Assembly: GCA_026874595.1 (NCBI GenBank)
Contig: CM049314.1
Span: 70,446,300 to 70,510,299 of the forward strand
DNA: 64,000 bases
Reading direction: 5' to 3'
Source of the DNA: Sipunculus nudus
Lineage: Eukaryota > Annelida > Sipuncula > Golfingiida > Sipunculidae
Shown: piece by piece, positions 1 through 13,200 of the stretch
How positions within the stretch are numbered: position 1 is the stretch's first letter
Layout of the letters: every line of letters begins with the position of its first letter
The notes under the pieces: generated by a model
Told to the model about the DNA's origin: nothing
What the model saw: only the letters and a program-made list of their open reading frames with translations
Databases searched by the model: none
Translations under genes and position numbers: made by a program

Positions 1-129
1 TCTTTATATCATATAAGTTAAACACATGACCAAAAACTCCTGAAAAATTTAAATATGCGTCGTTTAGTTCCTATCAGCTCACTACAAAAATATGCATCAG
101 AAAGAGCCGTGGATTTTCCACGGGTGCAG

Positions 130-245
130 CTTGTAATAATAATAATAAGGAAAATAGTAATAATAATAAAAATAATTATTATAATAATAATAACGATAAT
201 ATAATAATAATAATAATAATTATTATTATTATTATTAATATTATT
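130..245. repeat. Complex AAT/ATT microsatellite, unit A boundary
   Basis: AAT units pass into ATT units. Sequence to the right matches unit B; sequence to the left (1-130) does not. Nothing is recognised in 1-130. Confidence 0.9.
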
Positions 246-403
246 ATTGCTATTCCATTTTTTAAGGAAAGCCCGCACCAAAAGAGTCATCCAGCTGTGG
301 CCCTGAGCCAGGAGCAAAATACAATTAATATAAAAATCATGAACAATATGACAATACAAATAAATAAAATACAGTTTGCAGGATCTAATATACACCCCAC
401 TAG

Positions 404-694
404 CAGCGGTTGTATACTGTAGTCGTTCCAGATCTCCTTCGTTTCAACCGCTGCTTTGTTTGGATTTTTTTTCGGGGTGTCAACACCAGGGCTCGCATTG
501 GTCCAAGAATCAGACCAACGAAAGCGGGATGACCCGGATCTAAAATTCTCAGTTGGATTGACAATGCGATACCAAGCTCTTATCGGTCTGATCACAATCG
601 TCTGTCTGTGCGAGCCCTGGTGGTGTAACGCAGGGAATCTTGCTATGCAAAGCAGCGGTTAAAACGAAGGAGAACTGAAGTTGTATAACCGCTG
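404..694. mobile_element. MITE with ~53-bp terminal inverted repeats (unit A)
   Basis: The ends begin CAGCGGTT and finish AACCGCTG. The inner part of each TIR contains ATCTCCTTCGTTT and its complement next to an AACCGCTGCTTTG block. It is 291 bp with no coding capacity. Its duplicate is at 27666-27965, and a diverged partial relative lies near 23.6-23.83 kb. Superfamily not assigned. Confidence 0.7.
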
Positions 695-796
695 TGTGCA
701 GAGTATGATAACTGATACCTCAAATATTTCTTGCACATATTTTATTTTTTAAACCTGCCATTTGTTTGCTTTTATATCCAGGTCATGGATACTTAC

Positions 797-2498
797 AGCT
801 CTCGATGAATAGAGGACACCTCTGATGATCAAACGGGAAACTGTGAAGCCGCATGGGACAGGAGAGGCTTATTGTCAACCTGATCAAGAGAAAACAATTT
901 ATCCGTAATAAGATTATAAAACAAAATTAGATCAATGATAAGCATTATGTTAAAATCACAATGTGCTATTAAAAAAAGAAATATAGTTGATTACAGACTA
1001 TATGCTGGGAAATAAAGGAAATTACAGAAGAAAATTTTCATAGGAAAATACAGGAAAATGTAGAAAACAAAAGAGTCAAAAGGACCCCTGCTATGTCCAT
1101 GATTGTATATCTTACCGAACACTGTATAATATCCGTCCATCACTCTCTATTCGGAGCAGGCGGTTGGGTACTGTGATGTCATGTAAATATCCCTTTTTAT
1201 CGTTACGAAAGAAGAGGTCCGGAACCCATAACGAGGTTACGAACGAGCCGTCCAGTTCCAGTGACGTCACATTCAGCAGGTGTTCGTAGCGGAGGCGTTT
1301 GTCCAACCATATTTGACGGAAGTACAACGTAATCACGTAATCCTGTAAAACATCACTTACGGTATCACAGAGCAATCGTGCTAGTTATTATTATCCATAA
1401 AACCAATGATTATTAAATTCATAAAACACATTTAAAAGATTTCTTCAGTAAGTTTCCGATCTCTGGATTTAAACATTCGTTGTTTCCAATATTTGATAAC
1501 AACATACTATATACCATTTATTTATTTTTCTCATGAGAATGGTGTATATACTGGAAAAATGAAAGTAAGACATTCTGATTTTTAATGTTTATCTAATATC
1601 TTCATTATTATAAATATAATGGATGATGTGAAATAAAGCCGCGACATCTAATGATGTCGTATTAGAATTTTATACAGAAATATCGATAATACAATTCCCA
1701 CTTTTTTTTTTTTTTTTTATAAGACAGAAGTTTCGATTTACGTTATATGTCGTAAGTCGATCTCTCGTTAAACGATAAAATGTTGAACCTAAATTACATT
1801 CGGGTTAATAAAATTGACTTACCATGGAAAGTTCCGATACCGAATCGAAGCTGAGAATCCAAAGGTTCACGTCAACTGTGGTAGCTTTGCCTGAATAAAG
1901 AAGAATGATTATATCTATCTAACAGGGAAAATTTTAAGGAAATTTTTCCATCTAGCGCTGGCCATCAGCATAAAGGGAGACCTACAGGGCCGACAGTTGT
2001 TCAACTGCAAAGGAGTAGAAGGCCAAGGGACAAGGGGCGATTTAATATTAATGGTGGAGTTGTTATATATAGCTTTTTATATATAATACGAATATAATGA
2101 ATTGATTATTAATTAAAAAATGACAATACCACTTTATTATGACTATTTATATATAATATAACTATAACTATGACAAAAATATATCAGAATTTAGGCAAAC
2201 TCAAACCAGAGCCATTTAAATTGAGTAGCCTTAATATAAGTGACCGATGAATTTCAGTTATTTACTCATGACAGAACAGTGGTTATTCAGTCTGTGTCAG
2301 GAAGAAAACTTTAAATGTTAGAACTGCACAAATATAGAACTGGAAACTTTAAAATATTCCCTGTCCATGAGGTTTAACCAAAGGTAACATCAAGTGAATA
2401 AATAAGAATATTATTTATCGAAAAACAAAGTAAAATAAAAAGCCATAATTAGGGGGAAAAGAACACTTTCCGTTCTTGGTGTTGTCTTGGAAGAACAT

Positions 2499-2568
<70 letters not shown>

Positions 2569-4078
2569 AAATGATCTGACAATTAAATGCTTATCAAATC
2601 ATGTGATTAAAACATCACCTGACTGATCACGTGCTTACCTTCATTAAACCCTGGTGGCAGACGACGGTCATAACCGGAAAGAAGTTTGTTTAGGACAGAG
2701 GCCCTGAAACAACAAAGGTAAAGTAAGAGGTATGCTAGGAATAAAACATAGCAATTAGATTATGATATATTTATATCTCATATACTGGCAATACTATATA
2801 TAAACGTTGATATGTTATAACTTTACTCTTTAGCTCTTGTTAGTTACTAGTGATGATAAAATTAAAAAGTAAAAAATTTTTAGGTGTATTACTAAAATTA
2901 TAAAATGATGATACTCATCTTGTTGTCAGCTGGAATGAGGTATGTCATTATTAGAAAATGATATTGATAAAAGTCATTTAAGACAGTATCCTTGGCTAAA
3001 ACCAGGGATTTAAGATCAATACATGCAGAAGTTACTTCACATACATATTAGACCCCATCATGTATACATTACATTTTAAATTTGGTACGGAGATCTTTTT
3101 AATGTTATGTGTATTTTTGAAATCCACAAAAATGTTCATACGAAGTTTTCATATTTTTTTTTAATGGTACACGATTTAGGCAGCCAGTGATAGCAAACTA
3201 CTTTTTAATGCTCCAATATCAAACTAGATAACAATATCTCAGAATACCGTATTTTCCTCAAAAATGTTTTTCCTCAAAAGTGTATTATTTCTTACTAAAA
3301 TTGAATTCTAAAATTTAAGTTCAATAAAAAAATAAATTAATTTTGAAACAAAATTAAAATAAAAAGGTAAGATTAATATGAAAATGTATGTGAATTTCAT
3401 AAATACATATTACCATAATAAGAAAACTTACACTATGATCGAAATGCTATATACGTCAGGGATTTAATATAAATTGTAAATGCCTTTTGGATTTATTTTT
3501 TTTTTACTAGAGGATTGGCACCCGTTGGGTCCCGTTGCAGAGGAAGGGTAAAGTGCCGCGTAGCGTGTCTCGAGACCCGTAAGGATGGCGTTGTGGCCCC
3601 TCTCTATGATTGGCTGAGAGCAGCGGGGCCATAATTTAGAGGAGTACTTGTATAGGTGAAGGTGAGCAATGGCGAGGTCGAGAGCGACATCCTTTGATGT
3701 GATATGATGCACAAGGAATTCAACTGTGTGCAAGAAGAAGGGCCAAATGTTCTGTGTGCATTTTGTAATTTAGGGTATCTGACGGACGCTGAGAGCAAAA
3801 AAAAAGTTTTGATAAGATAAGATAGATGGATTGATAGACAGACAGATAGACAGCCAGACAGACACACAGACAGACAGACAGATTTAGAGGGATTCTGCCT
3901 CACCTGGTTGCGTTGAGCATGGTCTGGTCTGAGATTATGTTTGGTTCACCTGGTACAAACGTCAGAAGTTGGCAGAAAATTAAATAACCTGAAAACACTA
4001 TGGGAATTCGGAGGTAGTCCATATTGTACGCTGGATCATTAATTTAACAATGCCCTTTCGAGCTCCAATACTCAAGTT
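797..4078 (-). CDS. Glycine-receptor-like Cys-loop channel, copy A (5' part, coding exons 1-5)
   Basis: Tandem paralogue of the channel at 22.8-38.8 kb, same strand. Coding exons: 3904-4022 (ATG at 4022; the exon begins with 5'UTR at 4078), 2639-2703, 1823-1890, 1116-1342, 797-879. Lengths 119, 65, 68, 227 and 83 nt equal those of copy B, with identical phases and GT-AG sites. It encodes a signal peptide, the N-terminal ligand-binding domain, WVPDLFF and a complete Cys loop. Exon 4 differs from copy B at 5 of about 75 residues, with no stops or frameshifts. Exons 6-9 (loop C and all membrane segments) are not visible. Left of the ATT microsatellite at about 130-245, where copy B has exon 6, the sequence is unrelated. 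The gene either continues beyond the left edge or is truncated. Confidence 0.85.
2504..2565. repeat. (AT)n microsatellite, unit A
   Basis: About 62 bp of AT dinucleotides in intron 2 of channel copy A, orthologous to the tract at 30706-30758. Confidence 0.95.
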
Positions 4079-4525
4079 CTGAAAATAAATGAAAAGTTCC
4101 AAATATTTCATATAAGATTTTTTTTTTTCAAATTTCTGTTACGTTTGTCCTATTTACGTCCCCAGTGGATCGGCAATGCTAATTAGATATTGGATAGGTT
4201 TAAAGGTCACGTGACAAATTTTTATTTTCGCAAGTTATTCTTAAGTGATTTAAAGCGTAAGGATTTCATATTGCCTCATCCACTTAAGCCACGTACATAT
4301 TGGCAAAAATTCAAGGCGGTTTACAAATTGAAAATTTATTTTACAGATCGACTGAAATGTGATTTTGAGTTATGGAGAGCTATAGGCTACAGAAGAGATA
4401 TTTAAATTTTGGGGTCATAGGTTTAAAGTAGATTATGGATGAAGGTGTCGGTGGAAGTATGCGCTCTTTGGGTGCACGTATTGCCAAGCACGCACACACA
4501 TACTTAAAATCTCTGAAATCATAAA

Positions 4526-5223
4526 CAGGCTTGGGTCAAGTACAGGGGGTCTGTACTTCTACTTGAGTAAATTTCAGTTACAGTTTTGAGTTATTAAAAG
4601 ACAAATTGTAAGTTTTTGAAGTAAAAAAATAAAGTTATAATTGTGTGATAAAAGCCGCCAGTACACATATATATGTGTTAATTATGTAACATAAATATGT
4701 TACAGCTGTTTAAATGTAAGACGATTTGTATATTCTTAATTGGATCTATAGGCCCAGGCCTTCTTTTCCTGAATAAACTTGTCGTTACTTCATTACTTCA
4801 GTACAAGTACAAATTCTTAAGCCTTTGACAAGTCCAAGTACAGAAATTTTTAGGTGTACTTGAGGACAAGTACAAGTTCAGGAGTCTGTACTAAAGTATA
4901 AGTACAAGTACATTTATCATTTAATTCATTCAGGTAAAGATCAGTACACGAAATATGTCTAACTAGGTATGCCATTTGTGATGTGTTCATGGGTTGTCCA
5001 GGGGTTTGTTTTGTAATATTGAAATATCTACATCACAAGTAGATATAAGTTTCGTTTTTGTTTAAATTTTGTACTTGACTAGTACTTGTTTTTCAAGTGC
5101 ATTTCGGGCAAGTACATGGACAGTACAAGTACTGTACTTCGTTAAGAGTGCCAAGTACAAGTACAAGGCAAGTATTCGGATATTTGTACTTAACTACAAG
5201 TACATCTACTTGAACCAAGCCTA
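4526..5223. mobile_element. hAT-like non-autonomous element (unit A)
   Basis: The ends are CAGGCTTGGGTCAAGTA and, inverted, a matching ACTTGAACCAAGCCT. The flanks atcataaa and attataat resemble a decayed 8-bp target duplication. The interior carries many AAGTACAAGTAC-type motifs in both orientations. CAG/CTG ends plus an 8-bp duplication suggest hAT, which is inference. It has no transposase frame and lies upstream of channel exon 1. Confidence 0.55.
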
Positions 5224-5285
5224 ATTATAATATAACACCAAATTTGTGGTTTAAAAAAATGGGAATGAACAAAGCAGTCTCTTAC

Positions 5286-5344
5286 CTGTAGCTTTCCGAT
5301 AAACTTTGGCAGATGCGTAGGTTTCAATGTCGGGAGCTGTCTAC
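5286..5344 (-). other. Candidate 5'UTR exon, channel copy A
   Basis: Counterpart of the copy B segment at 40.1 kb. It keeps the CTACAG|GTAAG donor and part of the exon sequence, but carries insertions and a weaker, shifted acceptor. It may be non-functional. Confidence 0.22.
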
Positions 5345-5782
5345 CTGTATACATAAATGCTTATAATATTGTTTCACTAGTTGCATTGCTTTGATTATAA
5401 ATATTTAAAAAGAGCAAATATTATTCGATGCCCTGACAACGTGCCAGAAATTCTCTTTTTCTTTCATCCGTAGTGTTTCTGATTTAAAACTTAACGTTGT
5501 CAGAAATTCACATACGAGGGGCTAAAAAATGCACGTTGACGTTTTATCATAGAACCATTCCAAACGACAGTATGGTCATTCAGGACACAACATTTATCGT
5601 ATCCTCAAACTTAGTGTAATGTTTACCAGGTTTTAATAATTCACTAAAATAGTCTCTATAGGCTTGTAAAACACAGTGAGGCCGCTTACACTGGTACTCC
5701 TGCATAAGTTATTCAGAACGTTAGGACCCCAGATAACACCCAAAAACCGTTCCTTGTCACGCTACACAGCCATCGTGCTTTT

Positions 5783-8540
5783 TAGCGAATCTGTGAGCAT
5801 ATGCGATTGCGCGGCGACGTCCGTCCGGCGTCTGCCGTCCTTTGTACGTTAACCTATGATGTCCCCAGACCGTTAGAGATAGCGCCAAATCTTGTAGAAG
5901 AGTCACTCACATGTCAAACCGAATCGGATTTTGCTATCTGCATTTACTTTGATTTTATAGAGAAAAAGCTTAAAAACGTTAAAAAATCTTCTTTTCCGAA
6001 ACTGTCCGGTCAAATTGTTTAATATTATACAGAAATAATCTCTGAAACCATCTTTCCCGAGTGTGTTCAAATGATTCCAGTTTGGTGAATTTTAACCGAT
6101 TTACAGGAAGATGAACTTAGTCATTTGGCAAAAAGGTTACTAAAATTACAATATCAGAAACGGCAGAGAGCCACCTGCATCAACTTTTCTGTACAACGGT
6201 CATCGGTCATCAGTACATTAACCCATAATTTCTCAGGAACAGCAGGAGCAAGCACCCAAATTTTTTTTTTATGCAAAAATCTGTCATATATCAAATGTTC
6301 TGGGATTGGGTGTTTTGTTGCGCCATCTGCATTAACTTACATTTTACGGAAAAAAAGCTTTAAAAAACTTTGAAAATCTTAAAAATCTTTTTCTGGGAAA
6401 TCATTCAACTCAATTAATTAATATTTCACAGAAAAATTTCCAGATATTAGTTCTCTTATGTCTGTGCAAATGGTTCTGGTTTGATGAGTATTGGCCGAGT
6501 TACAGGAATTTTAACTCAGTCATTCGGCCAAGTTAACACACTGACATAAGAATCTTAGAAACGAGAGGAGCTAGCATCACAAAGTTTTGTGCAAATATTG
6601 GTCATATGACTTAAAATCGCAGTTTTTTGGGGGACACCTACTTCGACGTGTTTAAAAAAAAAACTCTCGGAATTTTAATCTATTTCAATTTAAAAATCTT
6701 TTTAAAATGAAACTGTAAAGCTGAATCGTTTATTTTTTTCACAAGTATTATCCTAGGGTAGGGCTGTTGATATTGTACAAGAATAGATTGGGTTTGTTGA
6801 TTTTGGTAGAGTCATAGAAAGCTGAAGTTGGTCTTCGGCCATTAGTAAGCCTATTTAAAACTAAGGACCGTCTTCTCCTTCTACACAGTTGTTTCAACTT
6901 TTGTAATATTGCACAAAAATGATTTGTAGGAGGTCTTTGTTCAAGTTTACTTAAATCATCTTTTTGCAGAATTATTGGACCTTAAGTCCTTTAACAATGA
7001 AAGGACTACATCTTTTATAGTTATAAACATTTGGATAAAAATATCTTATGGATATGTAGCCAAAGTCTAACAGTATGTGTAAACAGACTTACCTACAAGC
7101 CAAGATTGAGTCTGTATCTATAAATAGCTTGGCAGACTGCCAACTATTTCAGGTTTTGCAACAGGCCAAAGTTCAGTCTGGATCTATTTATAGCTTTGGT
7201 CGACTGCCAACCGTGTCAGATTATGCAACAAGTCAAGATTTCACTCAGTGCATCCAGGAACAGGTCAAGAGTTAACTCAGTGCAGCCAAGTGCAAATCAA
7301 GAGTTCACTCAGTGTAGTAGCTGGAGCAAGCAATTTGTTCGGGTTCACCTGGGGCAACTACTTTTCTCACATAAGCCTGTTTAGCCCAGTTCACCTATGT
7401 GGTGCTACCCGCCAAGTGTATGTCAAATGGAATTTAAAAAAGAAGTTTAATTAGTTATATGGTGCATTATCAGGTCAGGTTATATTAATTTGGAACATCA
7501 AATCATAAACTGTAGTCAGAGAGACGGAGTTGATAATATTTGGTAAAGTTGTATGTTGTTGTTGTCATCCGGATTGTTACTTCAGTTTCGAGGAGGCTGG
7601 TGGATTATTCAATAGTATTTTGTTTATTATGTAAGCAAATGGACTTACTGTACCATGTGTTATTATAATTAGATGACAGAATGTTCTAGAGAATTAAGGC
7701 AATGTGTAATTTCCAATAGTTAAATTCCAGAAAATCATGTAGGTGCTAGTCCTGACGAATAAAGACCTGATCTTTCTAGAGACGTCTGTAAGTGTCGGCC
7801 AGATATAAATAGGTGGTGTCAAAGCCGCTTAGTCAGGGAATGAATTTGGAAGCTAGTGTCAGCTGGTGACAGGTCATGTTATATCAACTACATATTAGGT
7901 ATACCCCAAGCGGGGTGTAGCTGTTAAATACTGCGAGGACATTATTAGTCCTGGAGACAGTACAAATAGTCACAGCCGAACAGGGCGTTAGAAGATTTCG
8001 TGACGTACTTTGTTGAAGACATTGTCATTGTGAGATTGGAGCAAGTCAACGACGACGGTGGCCAATTGTTGGATGTTACCGGATTAAACTTGTGTTTTTC
8101 CATATTTTGGACTTTTCAGAGTAAAAAAAAAACCTCGAGAATATATGTCCGCTGCGTGTGTGGTGTGACAACCTGACTCAAGAGATGTTTGATGTATTAA
8201 TATTATATTGTCCTGATATTTTGACTTGTCCATGCATCTTTGAAAGCTTTCTTTTTCACAAGACTGGTGTCACCACCTACAATGACTTTTGCACAGTGTA
8301 TGAGCTTGCTTATTTCTCTGGAGGGATTTGATATATCAGCCTGAAATTATGCATATTTATACATAGCGGATATATTTGTCGTATACATTACTAGTGTTCC
8401 ACCTACAATAGTTCCTGCACAGTTTATATCCCTGTTTATTTTTCAGAATGGTTGGACACATACTCTTGAAAAGTAATGGCCCAACATTGATGCATTACAC
8501 TTGGTGTATATCCCATTGCACAGGTTCGCATAAGGCCTGT
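5783..8540. mobile_element. ~2.75-kb repeat with GCGAACCTGTG-type inverted ends (unit A)
   Basis: It begins near a degenerate AGCGAATCTGTG and ends near CACAGGTTCGC, the inverse of the motif. The interior has GTCCGTCCGGCG at the left and AT-rich blocks that recur at 16.3-16.96 kb, plus a locally repeated block of about 67 bp near 7.1-7.2 kb. Small ORFs at 6.1 and 7.1-7.4 kb are not conserved in frame. No transposase is seen. It covers the otherwise gene-free interval between the candidate 5' exons. Confidence 0.5.
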
Positions 8541-9058
8541 ATGCCTTGTTCACAACTAGAACACCTCTTTCATGACAACATAGGTAAATTTTGTGTTAAC
8601 CAATCTACACTACAGTAATGTTATATTGGTAAATAATTTTATAATAATTTTGTTATTATCTTCATTTACCTCATAATGCAGCAGAGAACTGGTGAATTGT
8701 TAATATGATATTTCCGTTTTATACCAGAGGTATGAGTTTACGTGAATTATTGTGGTTGTTTAATATTAAATATTTAATATTCGCAAGGATGAATTTTTCG
8801 CGATTTTCAATAGAGGATTCCATTTTTGCCATGACATCATAAATTCACATACCATATTTATGGTGAATATTAGCTACGTCTTTTTGTTAATTAAAAATGT
8901 GTCTGTGAATATTTTATCTTATTTTTTTTTTTAGTTTTGGGGGCGCTTATGTGTGTGTCATTTTGTTTATAAATCTCGTGTCCCTATATATACATACTAT
9001 ATAATGTCGACTATCAACTTTTCATGAAAGCAGATAGCTTCTTATTTATATGACTTAC

Positions 9059-9280
9059 CAGGTATGGATGCGCTTGAGATGCCAGATGTGAAATAGTCAA
9101 ATCCATGCAAGCAGGTATAGGCCTGGTCTTATTTACGATCACGTTTTTCTCACACATGTCCAGTGTCTTCATAGAATGTAAAAGGTTGACGTTTGCTTCG
9201 ATCTGTTTAGTGGAATGTGATCTATGATATATAAAGTGAAATATGCGTTTGTAATGTATAATGGTGATTTTCATAATAAA
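9059..9280 (-). other. Candidate upstream 5'UTR exon, channel copy A
   Basis: Counterpart of the segment at 43.86 kb, with the same GTAAGTC donor and exon end at 9059. It lies about 5 kb upstream of the copy A start codon. The 5' boundary is approximate and promoter elements are not recognisable. Confidence 0.3.
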
Positions 9281-9471
9281 GAAAATGTTGCTTTATTTCT
9301 TAAATATTGCCCCCTAATTTCTATTTGCTTTCTCATATATTTAGATCAATAGGAAAAGGATATATAATCAATGAAAATTTGGAGGTCCGAAGGGCGGCAC
9401 AAGACGCTTATTCTGTCACCTATAACAGTTGTGATGTTTAAATGAGTTCATGAGCAGTCCCTGTATATTTT

Positions 9472-9860
9472 AGCCTAGGTCTCACCTACCTCGTCCTTCT
9501 TTGAGGTCTCACGGTTCCGCTACTACAAGCCAGAACGTCGCAGTGTCGGGAATGAACGTGATAAAAAAAGACGCGTTATCCTGACGTTCATGGCACGTTC
9601 TCCCCACGGTATTCCAAGTCCATCCACGATGCCGCTACGGCATTGGAACTGTTATAACCACGTTCTCCTACGGTAAACCTTAGCTTGCAGTAAAAGAACG
9701 TATGTAGGCCCCGTTCTTCCCAGTGCTTGCCATGTTCTCGCTACAGTCCTGACAGTGCTATACACCTTCTCCTTCGGCAGTGTCACGGTTATCACGTTCA
9801 GTCACATTTTCCTACGGTATCCTACGGCAACTGAGCACGTTTTTAGGTGCAAGAGGATTG
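9472..9860. mobile_element. Left part of a TIR element with CTACGGTA motifs (unit A, truncated)
   Basis: It starts AGCCTAGGTCTCACCTAC, like the complete element at 44.25 kb, and contains repeated TTCTCCTACGG motifs and their complements. The similarity ends near 9860 and the right terminus is absent. Confidence 0.5.
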
Positions 9861-10189
9861 AAGTGGAAACCCCTTTTTCATCCTAATTAATTATGCATTA
9901 TTTTTGTACTGGGAAGCTCTTCCCTTAAATGTAGAAACTGAAGTCTTTATTTTTAAACATACCAATTGTAATCTTGTGTGATTGATAAACCAATGCCTAA
10001 ATTTTATGACATATATAAGACATATAAAAAATTAATATTTTATTAATTCAGTGATTTCACAGTGAAAATCTGACTATTATAACTCTATGTGCTTTCAAAT
10101 ATCCTACTTGATATCAGCATGAGACTACAAACCTGATATCCTGACTAAAAAACAATTTTACTGTATAATAAACTGTGATATCCTTTATG

Positions 10190-10260
10190 TTATCAGTGTG
10201 GGCTCAGATGTGTAAGACAATAATTAAGTAAAAATTTTACTGTGTGATTATATCTGACGA

Positions 10261-10291
<31 letters not shown>

Positions 10292-13200
10292 AGATATCCT
10301 ACATGATATCAGCATGGGCCCGGATGTGTAAGACATTATTTGAGTGCAGAGTACACTGTGTGATAATATCTGACAATATCTCTCTCTCAAGATATCGTAC
10401 ATGATATCAGTGTGGGCCCGGATGTGTAAGATATTATTTAAGTAGAGAGTACACTGTGTGATAATATCTGACAATTTCTCTCTCTCCAGATATCGTACAT
10501 GATATCAGTGTGGGCCCGGATGTGTAAGATATTATTTAAGTACAGAGTACACTGTGTGATAATATCTGACAATATCTCTCTCTCCAGATATCGTACATGA
10601 TATCAGTGTGGGCCCGGATGTGTAAGATATTATTTAAGTACAGAGTACACTGTGTGATAATATCTGACAATTTCTCTCTCTCCAGATATCGTCCATGATA
10701 TCAGTGTGGGCCCGGATGTGTAAGATATTATTTAAGTACAGAGTACACTGTGTGATAATATCTGACAATATCTCTCTCTCCAGATATCGTACATGATATC
10801 AGTGTGGGCCCGGATGTGTAAGATATTATTTAGGTACAGAGTACACTGTGTGATAATATCTGACAATATCTCTCTCTCCAGATATCGTACATGATATCAG
10901 CGTGGGCCCGGATGTGTAAGATATTATTTAAGTACAGAGTACACTGTGTGATAATATCTGACAATTTCACTCTCTCCAGATATCGTACATGATATCAGCG
11001 TGGGCCCGGATGTGTAAAATATTATTTAAGTACAGAGTACACTGTGTGATAATATCTGACAATATCTCTCTCTCCAGATATCGTACATGATATCAGCGTG
11101 GGCCCGGATGTGTAAGATATTATTTAAGTACAGAGTACACTGTGTGATAATATCTGACAATTTCACTCTCTCCAGATATCGTACATGATATCAGCGTGGG
11201 CCCGGATGTGTAAGATATTATTTAAGTACAGAGTACACTGTGTGATAATATCTGACAATATCTCTCTCTCCAGATATCGTACATGATATCAGTGTGGGCC
11301 CGGATGTGTAAGATATTATTTAAGTACAGAGTACACTGTGTGATAATATCTTACAATATCTCTCTCTCCAGATATCGTACATGATATCAGTGTGGGCCCG
11401 GATGTGTAAGATATTATTTAAGTACAGAGTACACTGTGTGATAATATCTGACAATATCTCTCTCTCCAGATATCGTACATGATATCAGTGTGGGCCCGGA
11501 TGTGTAAGATATTATTTAAGTACAGAGAACACTGTGTGATAATATCTGACAATATATCTCTCTCAAGATATCGTACATGATATCAGTGTGGGCCCGGATG
11601 TGTAAGATATTATTTAAGTACAGAGTACACTGTGTGATAATATCTGACAATATCTCTCTCTCCAGATATCGTACATGATATCAGTGTGGGCCCGGATGTG
11701 TAAGATATTATTTAAGTACAGAGTACACTGTGTGATAATATCTGACAATTTCACTCTCTCCAGATATCGTACATGATATCAGCGTGGGCCCGGATGTGTA
11801 AAATATTATTTAAGTACAGAGTACACTGTGTGATAATATCTGACAATATCTCTCTCTCCAGATATCGTACATGATATCAGCGTGGGCCCGGATGTGTAAG
11901 ATATTATTTAAGTACAGAGTACACTGTGTGATAATATCTGACAATTTCACTCTCTCCAGATATCGTACATGATATCAGCGTGGGCCCGGATGTGTAAGAT
12001 ATTATTTAAGTACAGAGTACACTGTGTGATAATATCTGACAATATCTCTCTCTCCAGATATCGTACATGATATCAGTGTGGGCCCGGATGTGTAAGATAT
12101 TATTTAAGTACAGAGTACACTGTGTGATAATATCTTACAATATCTCTCTCTCCAGATATCGTACATGATATCAGTGTGGGCCCGGATGTGTAAGATATTA
12201 TTTAAGTACAGAGTACACTGTGTGATAATATCTGACAATATCTCTCTCTCCATATCGTACATGATATCAGTGTGGGCCCGGATGTGTAAGATATTATTTA
12301 AGTACAGAGAACACTGTGTGATAATATCTGACAATATATCTCTCTCCAGATATCGTACATGATATCAGTGTGGGCCCGGATGTGTAAGATATTATTTAAG
12401 TACAGAGTACACTGTGTGATAATATCTGACAATATCTCTCTCTCCAGATATCGTACATGATATCAGTGTGGGCCCGGATGTGTAAGATATTATTAAAGTA
12501 CAGAGTACACTGTGTGATAATATCTGACAATTTCTCTCTCTCCAGATATCGTACATGATATCAGTGTGGGCCCGGATGTGTAAGATATTATTTAAGTATA
12601 GAGTACACTGTGTGATAATATCTGACAATATCTCTCTCTCCAGATATCGTACATGATATCAGTGTCGGCCCGGATGTGTAAGATATTATTTAAGTACAGA
12701 GTACACTGTGTGATAATATCTTACAATATCTCTCTCTCCAGATATCGTACATGATATCAGTGTTGGCCCGGATGTGTAAGATATTATTTAAGTACAGAGT
12801 ACACTGTGTGATAATATCTGACAATATCTCTCTCTGCAGATATCGTACATGATATCAGTGTGGGCCCGGATGTGTAAGATATTATTTAAGTACAGAGTAC
12901 ACTGTGTGATAATATCTGACAATTTCTCTCTCTCCAGATATCGTACATGATATCAGTGTGGGCCCGGATGTGTAAGATATTATTTAAGTACAGAGTACAC
13001 TGTGTGATAATATCTGACAATATCTCTCTCTCCAGATATCGTACATGATATCAGTGTGGGCCCGGATGTGTAAGATATTATTTAAGTACAGAGTACACTG
13101 TGTGATAATATCTGACAATATCTCTCTCTCCAGATATCGTACATGATATCAGTGTGGGCCCGGATGTGTAAGATATTATTTAAGTACACTGTGTGATAAT

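Larger units (their letters stand above)
240..9860. repeat. Segmental duplication, unit A
   Basis: Collinear with about 27540-44650 through the CAGCGG MITE, exons 1-5, introns, an AT microsatellite (2504-2565 against 30706-30758), the hAT-like element, the GCGAACCTGTG element and the start of a TIR element. The left boundary lies at an ATT microsatellite. The right boundary is near 9860, inside the TIR element that is complete in unit B. Noncoding identity by eye is high but with many indels. Confidence 0.85.

Noticed and set aside
18-395. Asn/Ile-rich ORF over the left microsatellite
   Set aside because: It is a translation of AAT/ATT repeats; no splice or family support.
4190-4405. 71-codon ORF with basic composition upstream of channel exon 1
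   Set aside because: The copy B counterpart near 38935-39105 has stops and frameshifts, so the frame is not conserved.
7075-7454. Three overlapping plus-strand ORFs, repeated at 41894-42273
   Set aside because: Conserved only because of the segmental duplication; they lie in a repeat family and several frames are open at once.
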